From: an uncultured Kiloniella sp.
Lineage (GTDB): Bacteria > Pseudomonadota > Alphaproteobacteria > Kiloniellales > Kiloniellaceae
Length of the DNA stretch: 32,062 nucleotides
Direction: 5' to 3'
Assembly (NCBI RefSeq): GCF_937128705.1
Contig: NZ_CAKZMP010000067.1
Span: 1-32,062 of the forward strand
Shown here: positions 15,957 through 24,388 of the stretch, in pieces
How the letters are laid out: the number at the start of each line of letters is the position of its first letter
How positions within the stretch are numbered: position 1 is the first letter of the stretch
The notes under the pieces: model-generated
The model's input: only the letters and a program-made list of their open reading frames with translations
What the model was told of the DNA's origin: nothing
The model's database searches: none
Made by a program: the position numbers and the translations under genes

Positions 15957-17441
15957 TTAAGTCTTCTTTTTCTTACCTGCATAGGGATTATCTCCCTTTT
16001 TCATATGCATACGAAGGGGAACCCCTGGCATATCAAAGGTTTCACGGAGATTGTTCTCCAAAAACCTTGTATAGGATGCAGGAAGATCCTCTGGCAAGGA
16101 ACAGGAAATCGCAAAAGTCGGTGGCCGTGTCCGGGCCTGAGTAATGTATTTCAACTTGATGCGTCGTCCACCCGGCGCAGGCGGTGGATGGCGTTCAATC
16201 AACTCTGCAAGCCATCTGTTTAGACCAGCTGTTGGCAAACGAATATTCCAGACATCATAAATATCAAAGACAGTATCCAACATCTTATTCAGCTTGTGCC
16301 CCTTAAGGGCAGATATTGTCACGACAGGAATGCCTTTGACCTGTGGCAGCGATGTTTGAAGGCGATCTTTCACCAGCTGCATAACTTCATCTTTGTCTTT
16401 ACAGGTATCCCATTTATTCACAACGATAATAAGCGCACGTCCCTCATCAATTACCGTTCGGGCGATCGTTAAATCCTGCTTTTCCAAGACACCATCAGCG
16501 TCCAAAACCAGAGCAACAACCTGTGCATATTTCAAAGCACGAATGGTATCAGAGGCAGAAAGTTTTTCCACTTTATCTTCGATTTTAGATCGACGACGAA
16601 GCCCTGCTGTATCAACAAGTTTAAGGGGCTTTCCCCGATATTCCCATTCAATGGAAATTGCATCCCGTGTGATCCCCGCTTCAGGACCCGTCAACAACCT
16701 GTCTTCATCAATCAGCTTATTGATTAGCGTAGATTTACCAACGTTCGGGCGTCCGACAATGGCAAGCTGCAGAGGTCCGCGCTCGGCCTCATCATCTTCC
16801 AAAACCTCTAATTCGTCCTCAGAGTATTCATCTTCGTCTAAATTATCCTGATCTTCGGATTGGGCTTCATCATCTAGACTATTTGTCGAACCTGAATCTG
16901 TTTTTGACTTCTCAAATACTTCTGACGATGCCTTTGATTCCGCGGCACGTGTCATATGCTCTTTGATAACATCATAGAGATCACTGCTGCCCAAACCATG
17001 TTCGGCAGAAAATGGAATAGGCTCACCAAGACCTAATGAATAGGCTTCCATAAGCCCCTGTTCGCCAACCCTGCCCTCGCACTTGTTTGCCATCAACGCG
17101 ATAGGTGTTTTTCCACGACGAAGGTATTTTGCAAAATGCTCATCAATTGGCATAACACCCACACGGGCATCAATAACCATAATAACAAGATCAGCGTCTT
17201 CAACAGCACGTTCAGTTTGCCTGCGCATACGCGCTTCCAGACTGCCATCAAAAGCTTCTTCTAAACCTGCAGTATCAATAATTCGAAACCGACAATCAAA
17301 AAGATAGGCATCACCTTCTCTTCGATCCCGGGTTACCCCAGGTTGATCGTCAACAAGAGCAAGCCGTTTTCCAACAAGTCGATTAAAGAGTGTAGATTTG
17401 CCCACATTGGGACGCCCTACAATAGCGACCGTAAAAGTCAT
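15957..17441 (-). CDS. der: Der (EngA), double GTPase of 50S ribosome assembly
   Basis: Der is an essential GTPase that helps mature the large ribosomal subunit. The 494-residue protein has two G domains and a C-terminal KH-like domain. Domain one has GRPNVGKST at 9-17 and DTAGL at 56-60. Domain two has GRPNVGKST at about 230-238, DTAGL at 277-281 and NKWD. The fourth motif of domain one reads NKCE instead of NKxD. The linker at about 165-222 is long and very acidic (Asp/Glu-rich), longer than in Escherichia coli. It starts 38 bases after bamB, completing a yfgM-bamB-der operon. Confidence 0.97.
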   Translation of the reverse strand: MTFTVAIVGRPNVGKSTLFNRLVGKRLALVDDQPGVTRDRREGDAYLFDCRFRIIDTAGLEEAFDGSLEARMRRQTERAVEDADLVIMVIDARVGVMPIDEHFAKYLRRGKTPIALMANKCEGRVGEQGLMEAYSLGLGEPIPFSAEHGLGSSDLYDVIKEHMTRAAESKASSEVFEKSKTDSGSTNSLDDEAQSEDQDNLDEDEYSEDELEVLEDDEAERGPLQLAIVGRPNVGKSTLINKLIDEDRLLTGPEAGITRDAISIEWEYRGKPLKLVDTAGLRRRSKIEDKVEKLSASDTIRALKYAQVVALVLDADGVLEKQDLTIARTVIDEGRALIIVVNKWDTCKDKDEVMQLVKDRLQTSLPQVKGIPVVTISALKGHKLNKMLDTVFDIYDVWNIRLPTAGLNRWLAELIERHPPPAPGGRRIKLKYITQARTRPPTFAISCSLPEDLPASYTRFLENNLRETFDMPGVPLRMHMKKGDNPYAGKKKKT

Positions 17442-17479
17442 TTTGTTTGTCTTTCTTCTCGCGCTTTAGCCCCAAGGGC

Positions 17480-18814
17480 TTATTGCATCGCGATAATTTC
17501 TGCTTCAGCAGTCAGGAAATACAAGCTATTCCCAACAACAACCGGAGGCATAGCAGCTCCGTCAGGAAGCTCAAGATATCCGAGGATATCGCCGGTATAA
17601 GGTGATAAAGAAATTGCCTCGCCATGAGATCCGGCAATAATCAAACGGTCACTTGCCAATACAGGGCCTTGCCATGCAATCAGCCCTTTACGATCTTCGG
17701 GATCGGCAAAACGTGGTAAAGACTGGATCCAGCGAATACGGCCATCTTGCCTTCTGACAGCCGCAATCTGCGAGTCATTCGTCAAAACATAAATAAACTC
17801 ACCCGCAACCCATGGCATCTGTACGCCGCCAATATCGGTATCCCAAAGACGTACACCTTCCTTGAGATCAATAGCAACCATCCGACCAGAGTGACTTATG
17901 GCAATTACCCTGTCTCTGTCAATAACTGGCATCGCTTTAATATGGGCGAGATCGGTCAACGGGTCAGTCTTTTTGACAGAAGAAAGGTTCAGGTTCCATT
18001 CCTCGTCCCCTTCGATCACGTCAATGGCAACAATCTCGCCTGAAGAATAAGGCACCACCAGTTTACGTCCGGCAATTGCGGGGCTCGCCCCACCAAGCAA
18101 ACTGGTTTCAGATTGAAGACCGATATGGCTCCATAAACGACGGCCATCATCAGCAGCAAGGGAAAGGGTTTGGTTATCAAGCGTTACAATGAAAACACGG
18201 CCGCCGTTGACTGTTGGTGCGGCCCTGATCGGAGCAGGTGCATCCTGAGACCAAATGACATCACCAGAACGGACATCCAGAGCAAAAATCCTAGCAAACC
18301 CAGTAGAAACAAAAATTCGACCATCCGCATAGGCAATACCGCCCCCGAAGAAACCATCATCTTCATCATGCGGATCAAGATCTTTTTCCCAGTAAACTCG
18401 ACCCGTCAGGCGATCATAGGCCTTTACCGTCGAACGGGAATCCATTGTAAAGAGAACAGATTCGACAACAAGCGGTTGAGCGAGGATCAGCTCATCGCCA
18501 TCGCTTTCTTCACCAATATCATCACTCCAGCTTTCTCGGGGTAGATCCCCTAAAGAAAGATGGAACATTGCATGGGCAGGGTTGCCACCATTATGAGTCC
18601 AATAGGTATTCATGAAAGGTTGGGGCAAAACAATTCGCTGGTCGCTTATTGATGGATCAGCCTGTAACCCTTTATCAACAGATTGAATAGAAATACGTGC
18701 ACCAGGTAAAGGCGGAGCTTCGTCTTCGCCCCACCACTCATCGGCCAAACTGCACCCAGAAAGAACAAAGCCCAGACCAAGTATCAACAGGCTTTTACGC
18801 ATCCCCATCCCCAT
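17480..18814 (-). CDS. bamB: BamB-like outer-membrane assembly lipoprotein
   Basis: BamB is a lipoprotein of the BAM complex that inserts beta-barrel proteins into the outer membrane. The 444-residue product starts with a lipoprotein signal ending LSGC, so the lipidated cysteine is about residue 21. The body is a PQQ-type beta-propeller in which short blades repeat a Gly...Trp pattern: GRVYWEKDL, GDVIWSQDA, GRRLWSHIG, GDEEWNLNL, GVRLWDTDI and GRIRWIQSL. The gene lies five bases after the YfgM-like gene and upstream of der, the same order as in gammaproteobacteria, which supports BamB over other PQQ proteins. GGAG stands eight bases before the first ATG; two further in-frame ATGs follow closely. 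Confidence 0.93.
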   Translation of the reverse strand: MGMGMRKSLLILGLGFVLSGCSLADEWWGEDEAPPLPGARISIQSVDKGLQADPSISDQRIVLPQPFMNTYWTHNGGNPAHAMFHLSLGDLPRESWSDDIGEESDGDELILAQPLVVESVLFTMDSRSTVKAYDRLTGRVYWEKDLDPHDEDDGFFGGGIAYADGRIFVSTGFARIFALDVRSGDVIWSQDAPAPIRAAPTVNGGRVFIVTLDNQTLSLAADDGRRLWSHIGLQSETSLLGGASPAIAGRKLVVPYSSGEIVAIDVIEGDEEWNLNLSSVKKTDPLTDLAHIKAMPVIDRDRVIAISHSGRMVAIDLKEGVRLWDTDIGGVQMPWVAGEFIYVLTNDSQIAAVRRQDGRIRWIQSLPRFADPEDRKGLIAWQGPVLASDRLIIAGSHGEAISLSPYTGDILGYLELPDGAAMPPVVVGNSLYFLTAEAEIIAMQ

Positions 18815-18819
18815 CTATT

Positions 18820-19461
18820 TTACTCCGCCAAGCTCTCTAGTATTTGACTAGAACGACTTTTGATTCCATTTGGTGTATCAACATCATCGATAAGCTGTTG
18901 AAAAAGTGCTTTAGCTGCTGTGTTGTCACCTTCGCGTAAAGCAACAATAGCCTGTAGTTCAATAGCACTATAACGGAATGCCCCGTTTGCAACAGCTAAA
19001 CCGGCCAAGCGTTGCTTCACATCAGCAAGATCACCATCTGCAACCAAATGCATCGCCGCGAGTAAAGAAGCCACATCTTTTAGCGTAGAGAGTGGTGGAC
19101 TGCTTGCCGCAATTTCATCCCAAACCTTAACCGCAGCTGTTGTGTCGCCAGCTTCGACAAGAAGACGGGCCTGTTCAAAGCGAGCCAACGTCCCGTAACC
19201 ATCATCACTTTGAGCCAAAGGTGTTAACACCTTCTCTGCTTCATCAGCTTTACCAGCCTGGGACAACTCCAACGCTGCTGCAAAAGTTGCAGATTTTTCG
19301 GCTTGGACTGTGCTTTTATAACTTTCCCAGCCTTGGAAACCAGCTGTTGCCGCAACGACAAGAACAGCTGCACCAATCGCCCACTTACCATATTTTTTCC
19401 AAAGAACTTCAACGCGTTCACGTTTCAGATCTTCTTCAACTTCCTGAAAAATATCAGCCAC
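18820..19461 (-). CDS. YfgM-like membrane-anchored TPR protein
   Basis: The 213-residue protein has a short cytoplasmic N-terminus (MADIFQEVEEDLKRERVEVL), one membrane segment at about 26-43 and a helical periplasmic domain of TPR-like repeats. This matches the YfgM/tetratricopeptide-like family, which in Escherichia coli links the SecYEG translocon with periplasmic chaperones. It sits directly before bamB and der, exactly where yfgM lies in other proteobacteria, though hisS is not upstream here. A GAGGG lies about 11 bases before the ATG. The exact function in this lineage is inferred. Confidence 0.85.
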   Translation of the reverse strand: MADIFQEVEEDLKRERVEVLWKKYGKWAIGAAVLVVAATAGFQGWESYKSTVQAEKSATFAAALELSQAGKADEAEKVLTPLAQSDDGYGTLARFEQARLLVEAGDTTAAVKVWDEIAASSPPLSTLKDVASLLAAMHLVADGDLADVKQRLAGLAVANGAFRYSAIELQAIVALREGDNTAAKALFQQLIDDVDTPNGIKSRSSQILESLAE

Positions 19462-19720
19462 GAATTAATTATCCCTCGTTTTGGCGTACTGCCATTAGCG
19501 TAAAACTTTTTTCAAAGCTCACGGCTAATCAGTCATCACTCGAAATTCGTTGAACTTTATATAGAAACTTTACTCTTACAACAATCGCAATCATCAAATA
19601 AGAAGATACACGATCGAAGATCATCGTCTAATTTCCTAATAATTTATTTACGAAGATGCCGTAGACTTCGCAAATAGGTATATTACCGACCTAATGATCG
19701 GCTTTAAACTAGGCAAAATT

Positions 19721-20098
19721 ATGAAACGTCTCTTAAGTGCATTATTGATAAGTATTACCGCGGCAATCTCGTTAGCCGGATGTAGCTTAACGGACCCCGT
19801 AACAGCCGCGGCCAGCGTTGGGACACTTGTCCATACAGATAAAACCATCACAGACCATTTTGTTAGCTGGGCAATGGCTAAAGACTGTTCCATTGTCTAT
19901 TCGTCAAAAGGTGAACCCTATTGTAGAGATGAACAGCTGGAAAATGGGTTGGCGAATTCTGGTTACGAAAACTTGTATTGCTACCGTAATATTGGTGGTG
20001 TGACCTGCTATGAAAGCCCCTATCAGGAAGCTAGCTCACAAACAACGATATACCATAGTAAACAAACGCCACCATCAAACGTAGCATCAGGGAATTAA
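19721..20098 (+). CDS. Small lipoprotein with four conserved-looking cysteines
   Basis: The product has 125 residues. I choose the ATG at 19721 (MKRLLSALL, AGG seven bases upstream) over the ATG at 19694, which has no ribosome site. A lipoprotein signal peptide ends LAGC, so Cys21 would be lipidated. The mature part has Cys56, Cys68, Cys87 and Cys96 in the setting TDHFVSWAMAKDCS and LYCYRNIGGVTCYESP, enough for two disulfides in the periplasm. The pattern resembles a lipoprotein family seen in many alphaproteobacteria without known function; that resemblance is from memory. The C-terminal 25 residues are low-complexity Ser/Gln/Thr. It stands alone between divergent and convergent neighbours. 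Confidence 0.8.
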   Translation: MKRLLSALLISITAAISLAGCSLTDPVTAAASVGTLVHTDKTITDHFVSWAMAKDCSIVYSSKGEPYCRDEQLENGLANSGYENLYCYRNIGGVTCYESPYQEASSQTTIYHSKQTPPSNVASGN

Positions 20099-20110
20099 CG
20101 TGCTAAGTGA

Positions 20111-21370
20111 TTAGGCAAACCGCTTTGGACTATATGGGGAAAGGTCAAAAGATGACTTCTTTCCTCCGACTATAGAAGAAACTACTTTTCCTGTAATTCC
20201 CCCCAAGGTTAGCCCTACGTGCTGGTGTCCAAAAGCGAGTATGATGTTCCTATTTTCCGGAGAAGGGCCTATCACAGGTAACGCATCTGGCATTGATGGC
20301 CTAAACCCCAGCCATTCACTCTGACGTTCTCCCAAATCTGATAGTGCTATTTTAGCCGTTCTTTCCAGATAATTCATCAAGCTTTCAGTATAATTCTTTT
20401 GTAATCCACCAAGCTCTACAGTACCCGCTATACGTACCTGATCGCTCAATGGTGTCATATAAAATCCTTTTTCCGCCCACCCTACAGGACGGCTAAGAGA
20501 TGCGTTCTGTGCATCGAGCATAATGTGGTAACCACGTTCTGTATCCAACGGCATCTTCCCAACAAGAGAAGGAAGCAAATCCAGTGAATACGCACCTGCC
20601 GCGACAACACTTTTTTGAACGAGAAATTCCACATTTTCGCACTGGACGCGCACGTTTTGATCACCAGAACTTTCCAGTTTTTTAACATTTTCCAGAAAAA
20701 CGGCCCCTCCTTGACTTACAAAATGCTCTGTTAATCGCTCAATCAATTTCCCTGGATACAAAAACTGAAACGATTTATCAAAAAACACTCCCTTATAAAA
20801 TATGTTCGTCAAGCTTGGTTCCAGTTCATATATTTCACCAGCCTCGACTTCACGAAGGGACACGCCACGTTCTTGTCTGGCTAAAATATCTGAATTTGCG
20901 GCTCTATAGCCTTTTTCAGTATTATATAAATAAAGACAGCCCTGTCGTTGAATAAGATCTTTCGCACCAGCGTCTTCTATTAAGGGCATCAGGCCACTTT
21001 CTGCTTTCGAAAGCAGCACCGCCAAAGCATTAATAATGCGTGTAACTTCTTTTGGCCGACAATGGGATATAAACTGGCTAAGCCAAGGAAACATCCGATA
21101 AATATAATTCCACTTTACGGCAAAAGGACTATTCTTGCTCAGAACCATGGCAGGAACTTTAAATGGTAATGACGGAGAATTAATTGGTATGCAGGCATAA
21201 TCCGCAAAGGTACATGCACTTCCGCTGGCAGTACTGTTACCCGGAGAACAGCGATCAATAATACAAACTGAATACCCGCTCTTCTGGAGCCATAGAGCAG
21301 AAGAAATGCCAACCATACCCCCGCCAATTACGGCAACATCGTATTTCTTTATTTCTCTAGGATTAGACAT
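20111..21370 (-). CDS. DadA-like FAD-dependent D-amino acid dehydrogenase/oxidoreductase
   Basis: This 419-residue protein belongs to the DAO family of FAD enzymes. The N-terminal dinucleotide-binding motif is VAVIGGGMVGISSALWLQKSG (from about residue 12) with an acidic residue at the end of the second strand (CIID). The C-terminal segment WLGFRPSMPDALPVIGPS followed by GHQHVGLTLGGITG is characteristic of DadA-type D-amino acid dehydrogenases, which pass electrons to the respiratory chain. Substrate specificity cannot be fixed. No racemase or amino acid transporter lies beside it. The stop is only 12 bases from the converging lipoprotein stop, with no hairpin between. Confidence 0.85.
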   Translation of the reverse strand: MSNPREIKKYDVAVIGGGMVGISSALWLQKSGYSVCIIDRCSPGNSTASGSACTFADYACIPINSPSLPFKVPAMVLSKNSPFAVKWNYIYRMFPWLSQFISHCRPKEVTRIINALAVLLSKAESGLMPLIEDAGAKDLIQRQGCLYLYNTEKGYRAANSDILARQERGVSLREVEAGEIYELEPSLTNIFYKGVFFDKSFQFLYPGKLIERLTEHFVSQGGAVFLENVKKLESSGDQNVRVQCENVEFLVQKSVVAAGAYSLDLLPSLVGKMPLDTERGYHIMLDAQNASLSRPVGWAEKGFYMTPLSDQVRIAGTVELGGLQKNYTESLMNYLERTAKIALSDLGERQSEWLGFRPSMPDALPVIGPSPENRNIILAFGHQHVGLTLGGITGKVVSSIVGGKKSSFDLSPYSPKRFA

Positions 21371-21582
21371 ACAACTCTCTACAAAATATGCGATGACAAT
21401 TCAGACCTAGCCAATTAACCAGAAGCTAAATCAATATCGGGATAAAATCTGAATAGATCAACATCTTTGGCAGATATCATTCAGGCTTATTGCCCCGGAA
21501 TGCTTCGGCTATTAGGTATGGACCTTCTCATAAAAATCAGCCAACCTATAAGAATGGATATTCGCTACATAAAGGGTGCTGA

Positions 21583-21921
21583 ATGACCACTGTTTACTAC
21601 CTGAACAAGGGGAAGAAAACCTCTCAACAAATCACCTTTAACAAACAAGAATTAGGGCAACTGTTATCAGTTTACAGCCAAAGGGTCGCCAAAGGAGAAT
21701 GGCGAGACTATGCCATTGATATGTTAGGGGATTCCGCCGTTTTCTCCATCTTCAGACATGCACATGAAACCCCCTTATTTGCTGTCGTAAAGTCTATGGG
21801 GCATAAAAACCGTTATGAAGAATATACGGTGTTTAATGGACATAAAAAATTAAAAAGAACCCGAAATTTATCCGAAGCCCTCGAAGTTTTTAATAATATT
21901 CTTCATCCTGTTAGCTACTGA
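21583..21921 (+). CDS. DUF2794 family protein
   Basis: This small 112-residue cytoplasmic protein has no signal peptide or membrane segment. The sequence from FNKQELGQLLSVYSQRVAKG through EWRDYAID (39-46) and AVFSIFRHAHETPLFAV matches the DUF2794 family as I remember it, which is largely alphaproteobacterial and has no assigned function. The end (LKRTRNLSEALEVF) also follows that family. AAAGGG precedes the ATG at normal spacing. It is transcribed alone, 149 bases before the GGDEF gene, so a shared transcript with the latter is possible but not shown. Confidence 0.8.
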   Translation: MTTVYYLNKGKKTSQQITFNKQELGQLLSVYSQRVAKGEWRDYAIDMLGDSAVFSIFRHAHETPLFAVVKSMGHKNRYEEYTVFNGHKKLKRTRNLSEALEVFNNILHPVSY

Positions 21922-22070
21922 TTAACGCCTGAGATTCTATAAATAAGTATAAGCATTAAAATATTTCTGTCGCCAAAACAGATCTGATTAATTTAATGCC
22001 TCAATCAAGGCAGACGTCAGCCCTGTGAATTAAATTTAATAAGTATGTAAGCTTTAAGGAAAAACTGTAA

Positions 22071-23102
22071 ATGCTGGTTGCCGATAGTTTCACAAATGCA
22101 CAAGCTTACGCAGAGCAAGCTATCACTATTATGGTACAAAGGGGTATCCCCTCTACCCCACCGAATTATACAATCTGGTATGATTATGTCAGTGGTAAAA
22201 ATACTGATCTCAAAATTGCCGTCGATAAAATCATTCAGGACGAAAAGCAGTTTACTCCTGAAACCTGTAATGAACTGTATCAGCGGTTTTATCTCGCCGA
22301 CACAACTCATGGCGCTCACCTGCAAGAAGCTGGAGAAAGAATACAAGATACGTTGGCCCAGGTAATCCAGCAGATCAGCGAAGCGGGAAGTGATAACGCG
22401 ACCTATGGCGAAAAGATTACAAGCATTGCCGATGATATGGCCGGAGAAGACAACGCGTCGTCTTTACAGAATTTTGTAAAAGAAATCGTGCGCGAAACTG
22501 CCGAAATTACAGAAAAGAATAAAACTCTTCAAAGCCAGCTACAAAAATCATCAAGTGAAATCGATACGCTTCAGGAAAACCTGGAGAAAGTCAGAACGGA
22601 AGCCTTAACCGATGCACTGACGCAAATTGGAAATCGAAAGCTTTTTGATACAAATCTTAATAAAGAGGCAAAAAAAGCAGACGAAGAAAATTCCGACCTC
22701 TGCTTACTTCTAATGGACATTGATCTTTTTAAGAAGTTTAACGACACCTTCGGTCACAGAGTTGGTGATGAAGTCCTGAGAGTTGTTGCCCGCCAATTAA
22801 AAAGCGCTGTGAAGGGACAGGACACACCTGCTCGGTACGGAGGGGAAGAGTTTACATGCATCTTACCGAGCACAAGCCTTCACGATGCCACAAGCCTTGC
22901 AAACCAGATCCGTGAAAAAATCGCCAAACAAGTTTTACGAAACAAAAAAACGGGTCAAGAATTTGGTCGAATTACCCTTTCAATTGGCGTTTCAAAATAC
23001 GTTAAGGGCGAATCCCTCGAAGGATTTATCCAACGTGCAGACGAAGCACTCTACAGAGCAAAAGACCAAGGCCGTAACCGCGTGATACAAGAAATTTCCT
23101 AA
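22071..23102 (+). CDS. GGDEF diguanylate cyclase with helical N-terminal region
   Basis: The 343-residue protein joins an N-terminal helical region (about 1-175, ending in a coiled coil of Gln/Ser/Leu-rich heptads at 140-180) to a GGDEF domain (about 175-340). The domain opens DALTQIGNRKLFD, has the metal-binding MDIDLFKKFND, and an intact active-site loop GGEEF at 257-261, so it should make cyclic di-GMP. The inhibitory I-site position, normally RxxD, reads KGQD (248-251), so product inhibition may be weakened. There are no membrane segments, hence a cytoplasmic enzyme; the signal sensed is unknown. AAGGA lies ten bases before the ATG. Confidence 0.92.
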   Translation: MLVADSFTNAQAYAEQAITIMVQRGIPSTPPNYTIWYDYVSGKNTDLKIAVDKIIQDEKQFTPETCNELYQRFYLADTTHGAHLQEAGERIQDTLAQVIQQISEAGSDNATYGEKITSIADDMAGEDNASSLQNFVKEIVRETAEITEKNKTLQSQLQKSSSEIDTLQENLEKVRTEALTDALTQIGNRKLFDTNLNKEAKKADEENSDLCLLLMDIDLFKKFNDTFGHRVGDEVLRVVARQLKSAVKGQDTPARYGGEEFTCILPSTSLHDATSLANQIREKIAKQVLRNKKTGQEFGRITLSIGVSKYVKGESLEGFIQRADEALYRAKDQGRNRVIQEIS

Positions 23103-23137
23103 AACTCACAATCCCTGATTAGCTATATAAATACCTT

Positions 23138-23578
23138 ATGATACCACTCTCCTTCAAAACAGCGATGTCTACAGACTTGGAAAAACTCATTTCAATTCGT
23201 ATCGCAGTAATGAGAGAGAGTTTGGAGAATGTCGGGCGGTTCGATCCTGAGCGCGCACGTGAACGCTTTGCGAATAAATTCACCGCAGATAAAACAACAC
23301 TTGTTTTACAGGGTGACGAAATCATCGGGTTTTATGTTCTTTTGGCGAGAGAGAATTACCTCTGGCTTGATCATCTTTATATAGATCCCGCCACACAAGG
23401 TGGTGGAGTGGGATCTTGCGTTATGAACAAAATAATTAAAATATCTAGGAGTAAAAAACTTCCCCTGAAACTCTGTGCATTAAAAGAAAGCAAGGCCAAT
23501 AACTTTTACATAAAACACGGTTTCGAGCTTACTCATTCAGAAGAATGGGATAACTTTTATTCACGCCCATATTTGTAA
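23138..23578 (+). CDS. GNAT family N-acetyltransferase
   Basis: This is a 146-residue GNAT-fold protein. The acetyl-CoA pyrophosphate loop is visible as LYIDPATQGGGVGS (80-93), with Q-G-G-G-V-G matching the Q/RxxGxG/A pattern. The end YIKHGFELTHSEEWDN matches the usual Y-x-x-x-G-F motif. The acetyl acceptor is unknown. The ATG at 23138 lacks a clear ribosome site, but it begins the expected first strand (PLSFKTAMSTDLEKL). It follows the GGDEF gene by 35 bases, probably in one transcript. Confidence 0.85.
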   Translation: MIPLSFKTAMSTDLEKLISIRIAVMRESLENVGRFDPERARERFANKFTADKTTLVLQGDEIIGFYVLLARENYLWLDHLYIDPATQGGGVGSCVMNKIIKISRSKKLPLKLCALKESKANNFYIKHGFELTHSEEWDNFYSRPYL

Positions 23579-23634
23579 GGAATTTCTTCAGCTTAATCCG
23601 AGCCACAGTTTCTTTGTTGGATAACTAATCCCTA

Positions 23635-23841
23635 TCAGGATACAAAACCAACGGGCCCTACATTATCATCTTGGCCACTGACAATTTGCTCAATAACCCG
23701 TTCTGAACGTTCAAGGCGTTTGGTCAACTTTTCAATAACCTGCCATTGCTCTGCCAGCACATCACTGAGCTCTTGTATGGTTTTATCCTGCTCAGCGATA
23801 TAACCTTCGAGAACATTCATACGATCATCTATCTCGGCCAT
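23635..23841 (-). CDS. slyX: SlyX family protein
   Basis: This 68-residue protein is almost entirely one coiled coil (MNVLEGYIAEQDKTIQELSDVLAEQ and following), ending in a short Gly/Pro tail. It matches the SlyX family in length and in the EQDKTIQELSDVLAEQW motif. The biochemical function of SlyX is not known. It is a single gene read toward the GNAT gene, with its promoter probably in the 150-base gap shared with the divergent arsR-type gene. Confidence 0.85.
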   Translation of the reverse strand: MAEIDDRMNVLEGYIAEQDKTIQELSDVLAEQWQVIEKLTKRLERSERVIEQIVSGQDDNVGPVGFVS

Positions 23842-23923
23842 TTCGTGTTCTTTCTACTTTGAACTCTATCCCAAACCATCATCTTGCTTTTGTAGCTATT
23901 TAAATAGCCTTTGTGCAAATGGT

Positions 23924-23967
23924 ATATTAAACTTTATTTTGATAATTCTAGAAATATAGTTTAATAT
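23924..23967. promoter_or_regulatory. 10-base inverted repeat, candidate ArsR operator
   Basis: ATATTAAACT (23924-23933) and AGTTTAATAT (23958-23967) are perfect inverted copies separated by 24 bases, in A+T-rich DNA just upstream of the ArsR-type gene. ArsR/SmtB repressors bind such A+T-rich dyads at their own promoters. The right arm overlaps an upstream in-frame ATG at 23966, which argues that translation begins at 23996 instead. Binding is inferred. Confidence 0.5.
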
Positions 23968-23995
23968 GAGCATAATCGAAAAAAGAGCGTTAAAA

Positions 23996-24331
23996 ATGAA
24001 TATAGAAACTGCCGCATCACAGATGGAAGCTTTGGGTAAGCCCAAAAGGTTAGATATATACCGGGCCCTCATTCGTGCAGGAAAAGAAGGGTTATCTGTC
24101 GGGGCTTTACAAGACAAACTGGGAATACCGGGTTCAACCCTGTCGCATCATCTAAAAACACTAATGATTGCGGACCTCATCACTCAGGAAAGGCAGGCGA
24201 CAACCCTGATTTGCCGTGCCAACTACACCTCAGTACAGCAGCTGGTAGATTACCTCGTTTGCGAGTGTTGTATCGACTCATCTCAAGATAATGCGGACTG
24301 CGAAATCGATGCTTCACTTACATGCAGCTAA
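23996..24331 (+). CDS. ArsR/SmtB family metalloregulator, C-terminal Cys cluster
   Basis: This is a 111-residue winged-helix repressor. I choose the ATG at 23996 (MNIETAASQMEALGKPKRLDI), where family similarity begins; the ATG at 23966 lies in the inverted repeat and has no ribosome site. The recognition region is GLSVGALQDKLGIPGSTLSHHLKTL (about 32-56). Cysteines lie at 73, 89, 91, 92, 102 and 110, with CECC at 89-92. A cluster near the C-terminus resembles the arsenite site of the Acidithiobacillus ferrooxidans ArsR (Cys95, Cys96, Cys102), not the DNA-binding-helix site of the Escherichia coli protein. Arsenite or antimonite sensing is therefore likely but unproven. The usual partner genes (arsC, arsB/acr3, arsH) are absent. 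It precedes a small Cys-rich gene. Confidence 0.85.
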   Translation: MNIETAASQMEALGKPKRLDIYRALIRAGKEGLSVGALQDKLGIPGSTLSHHLKTLMIADLITQERQATTLICRANYTSVQQLVDYLVCECCIDSSQDNADCEIDASLTCS

Positions 24332-24388
24332 ATGATCTCGATTGTCAGATATGCTATGCTCAACCACCAAAACGTTAAGGAGAAACCA

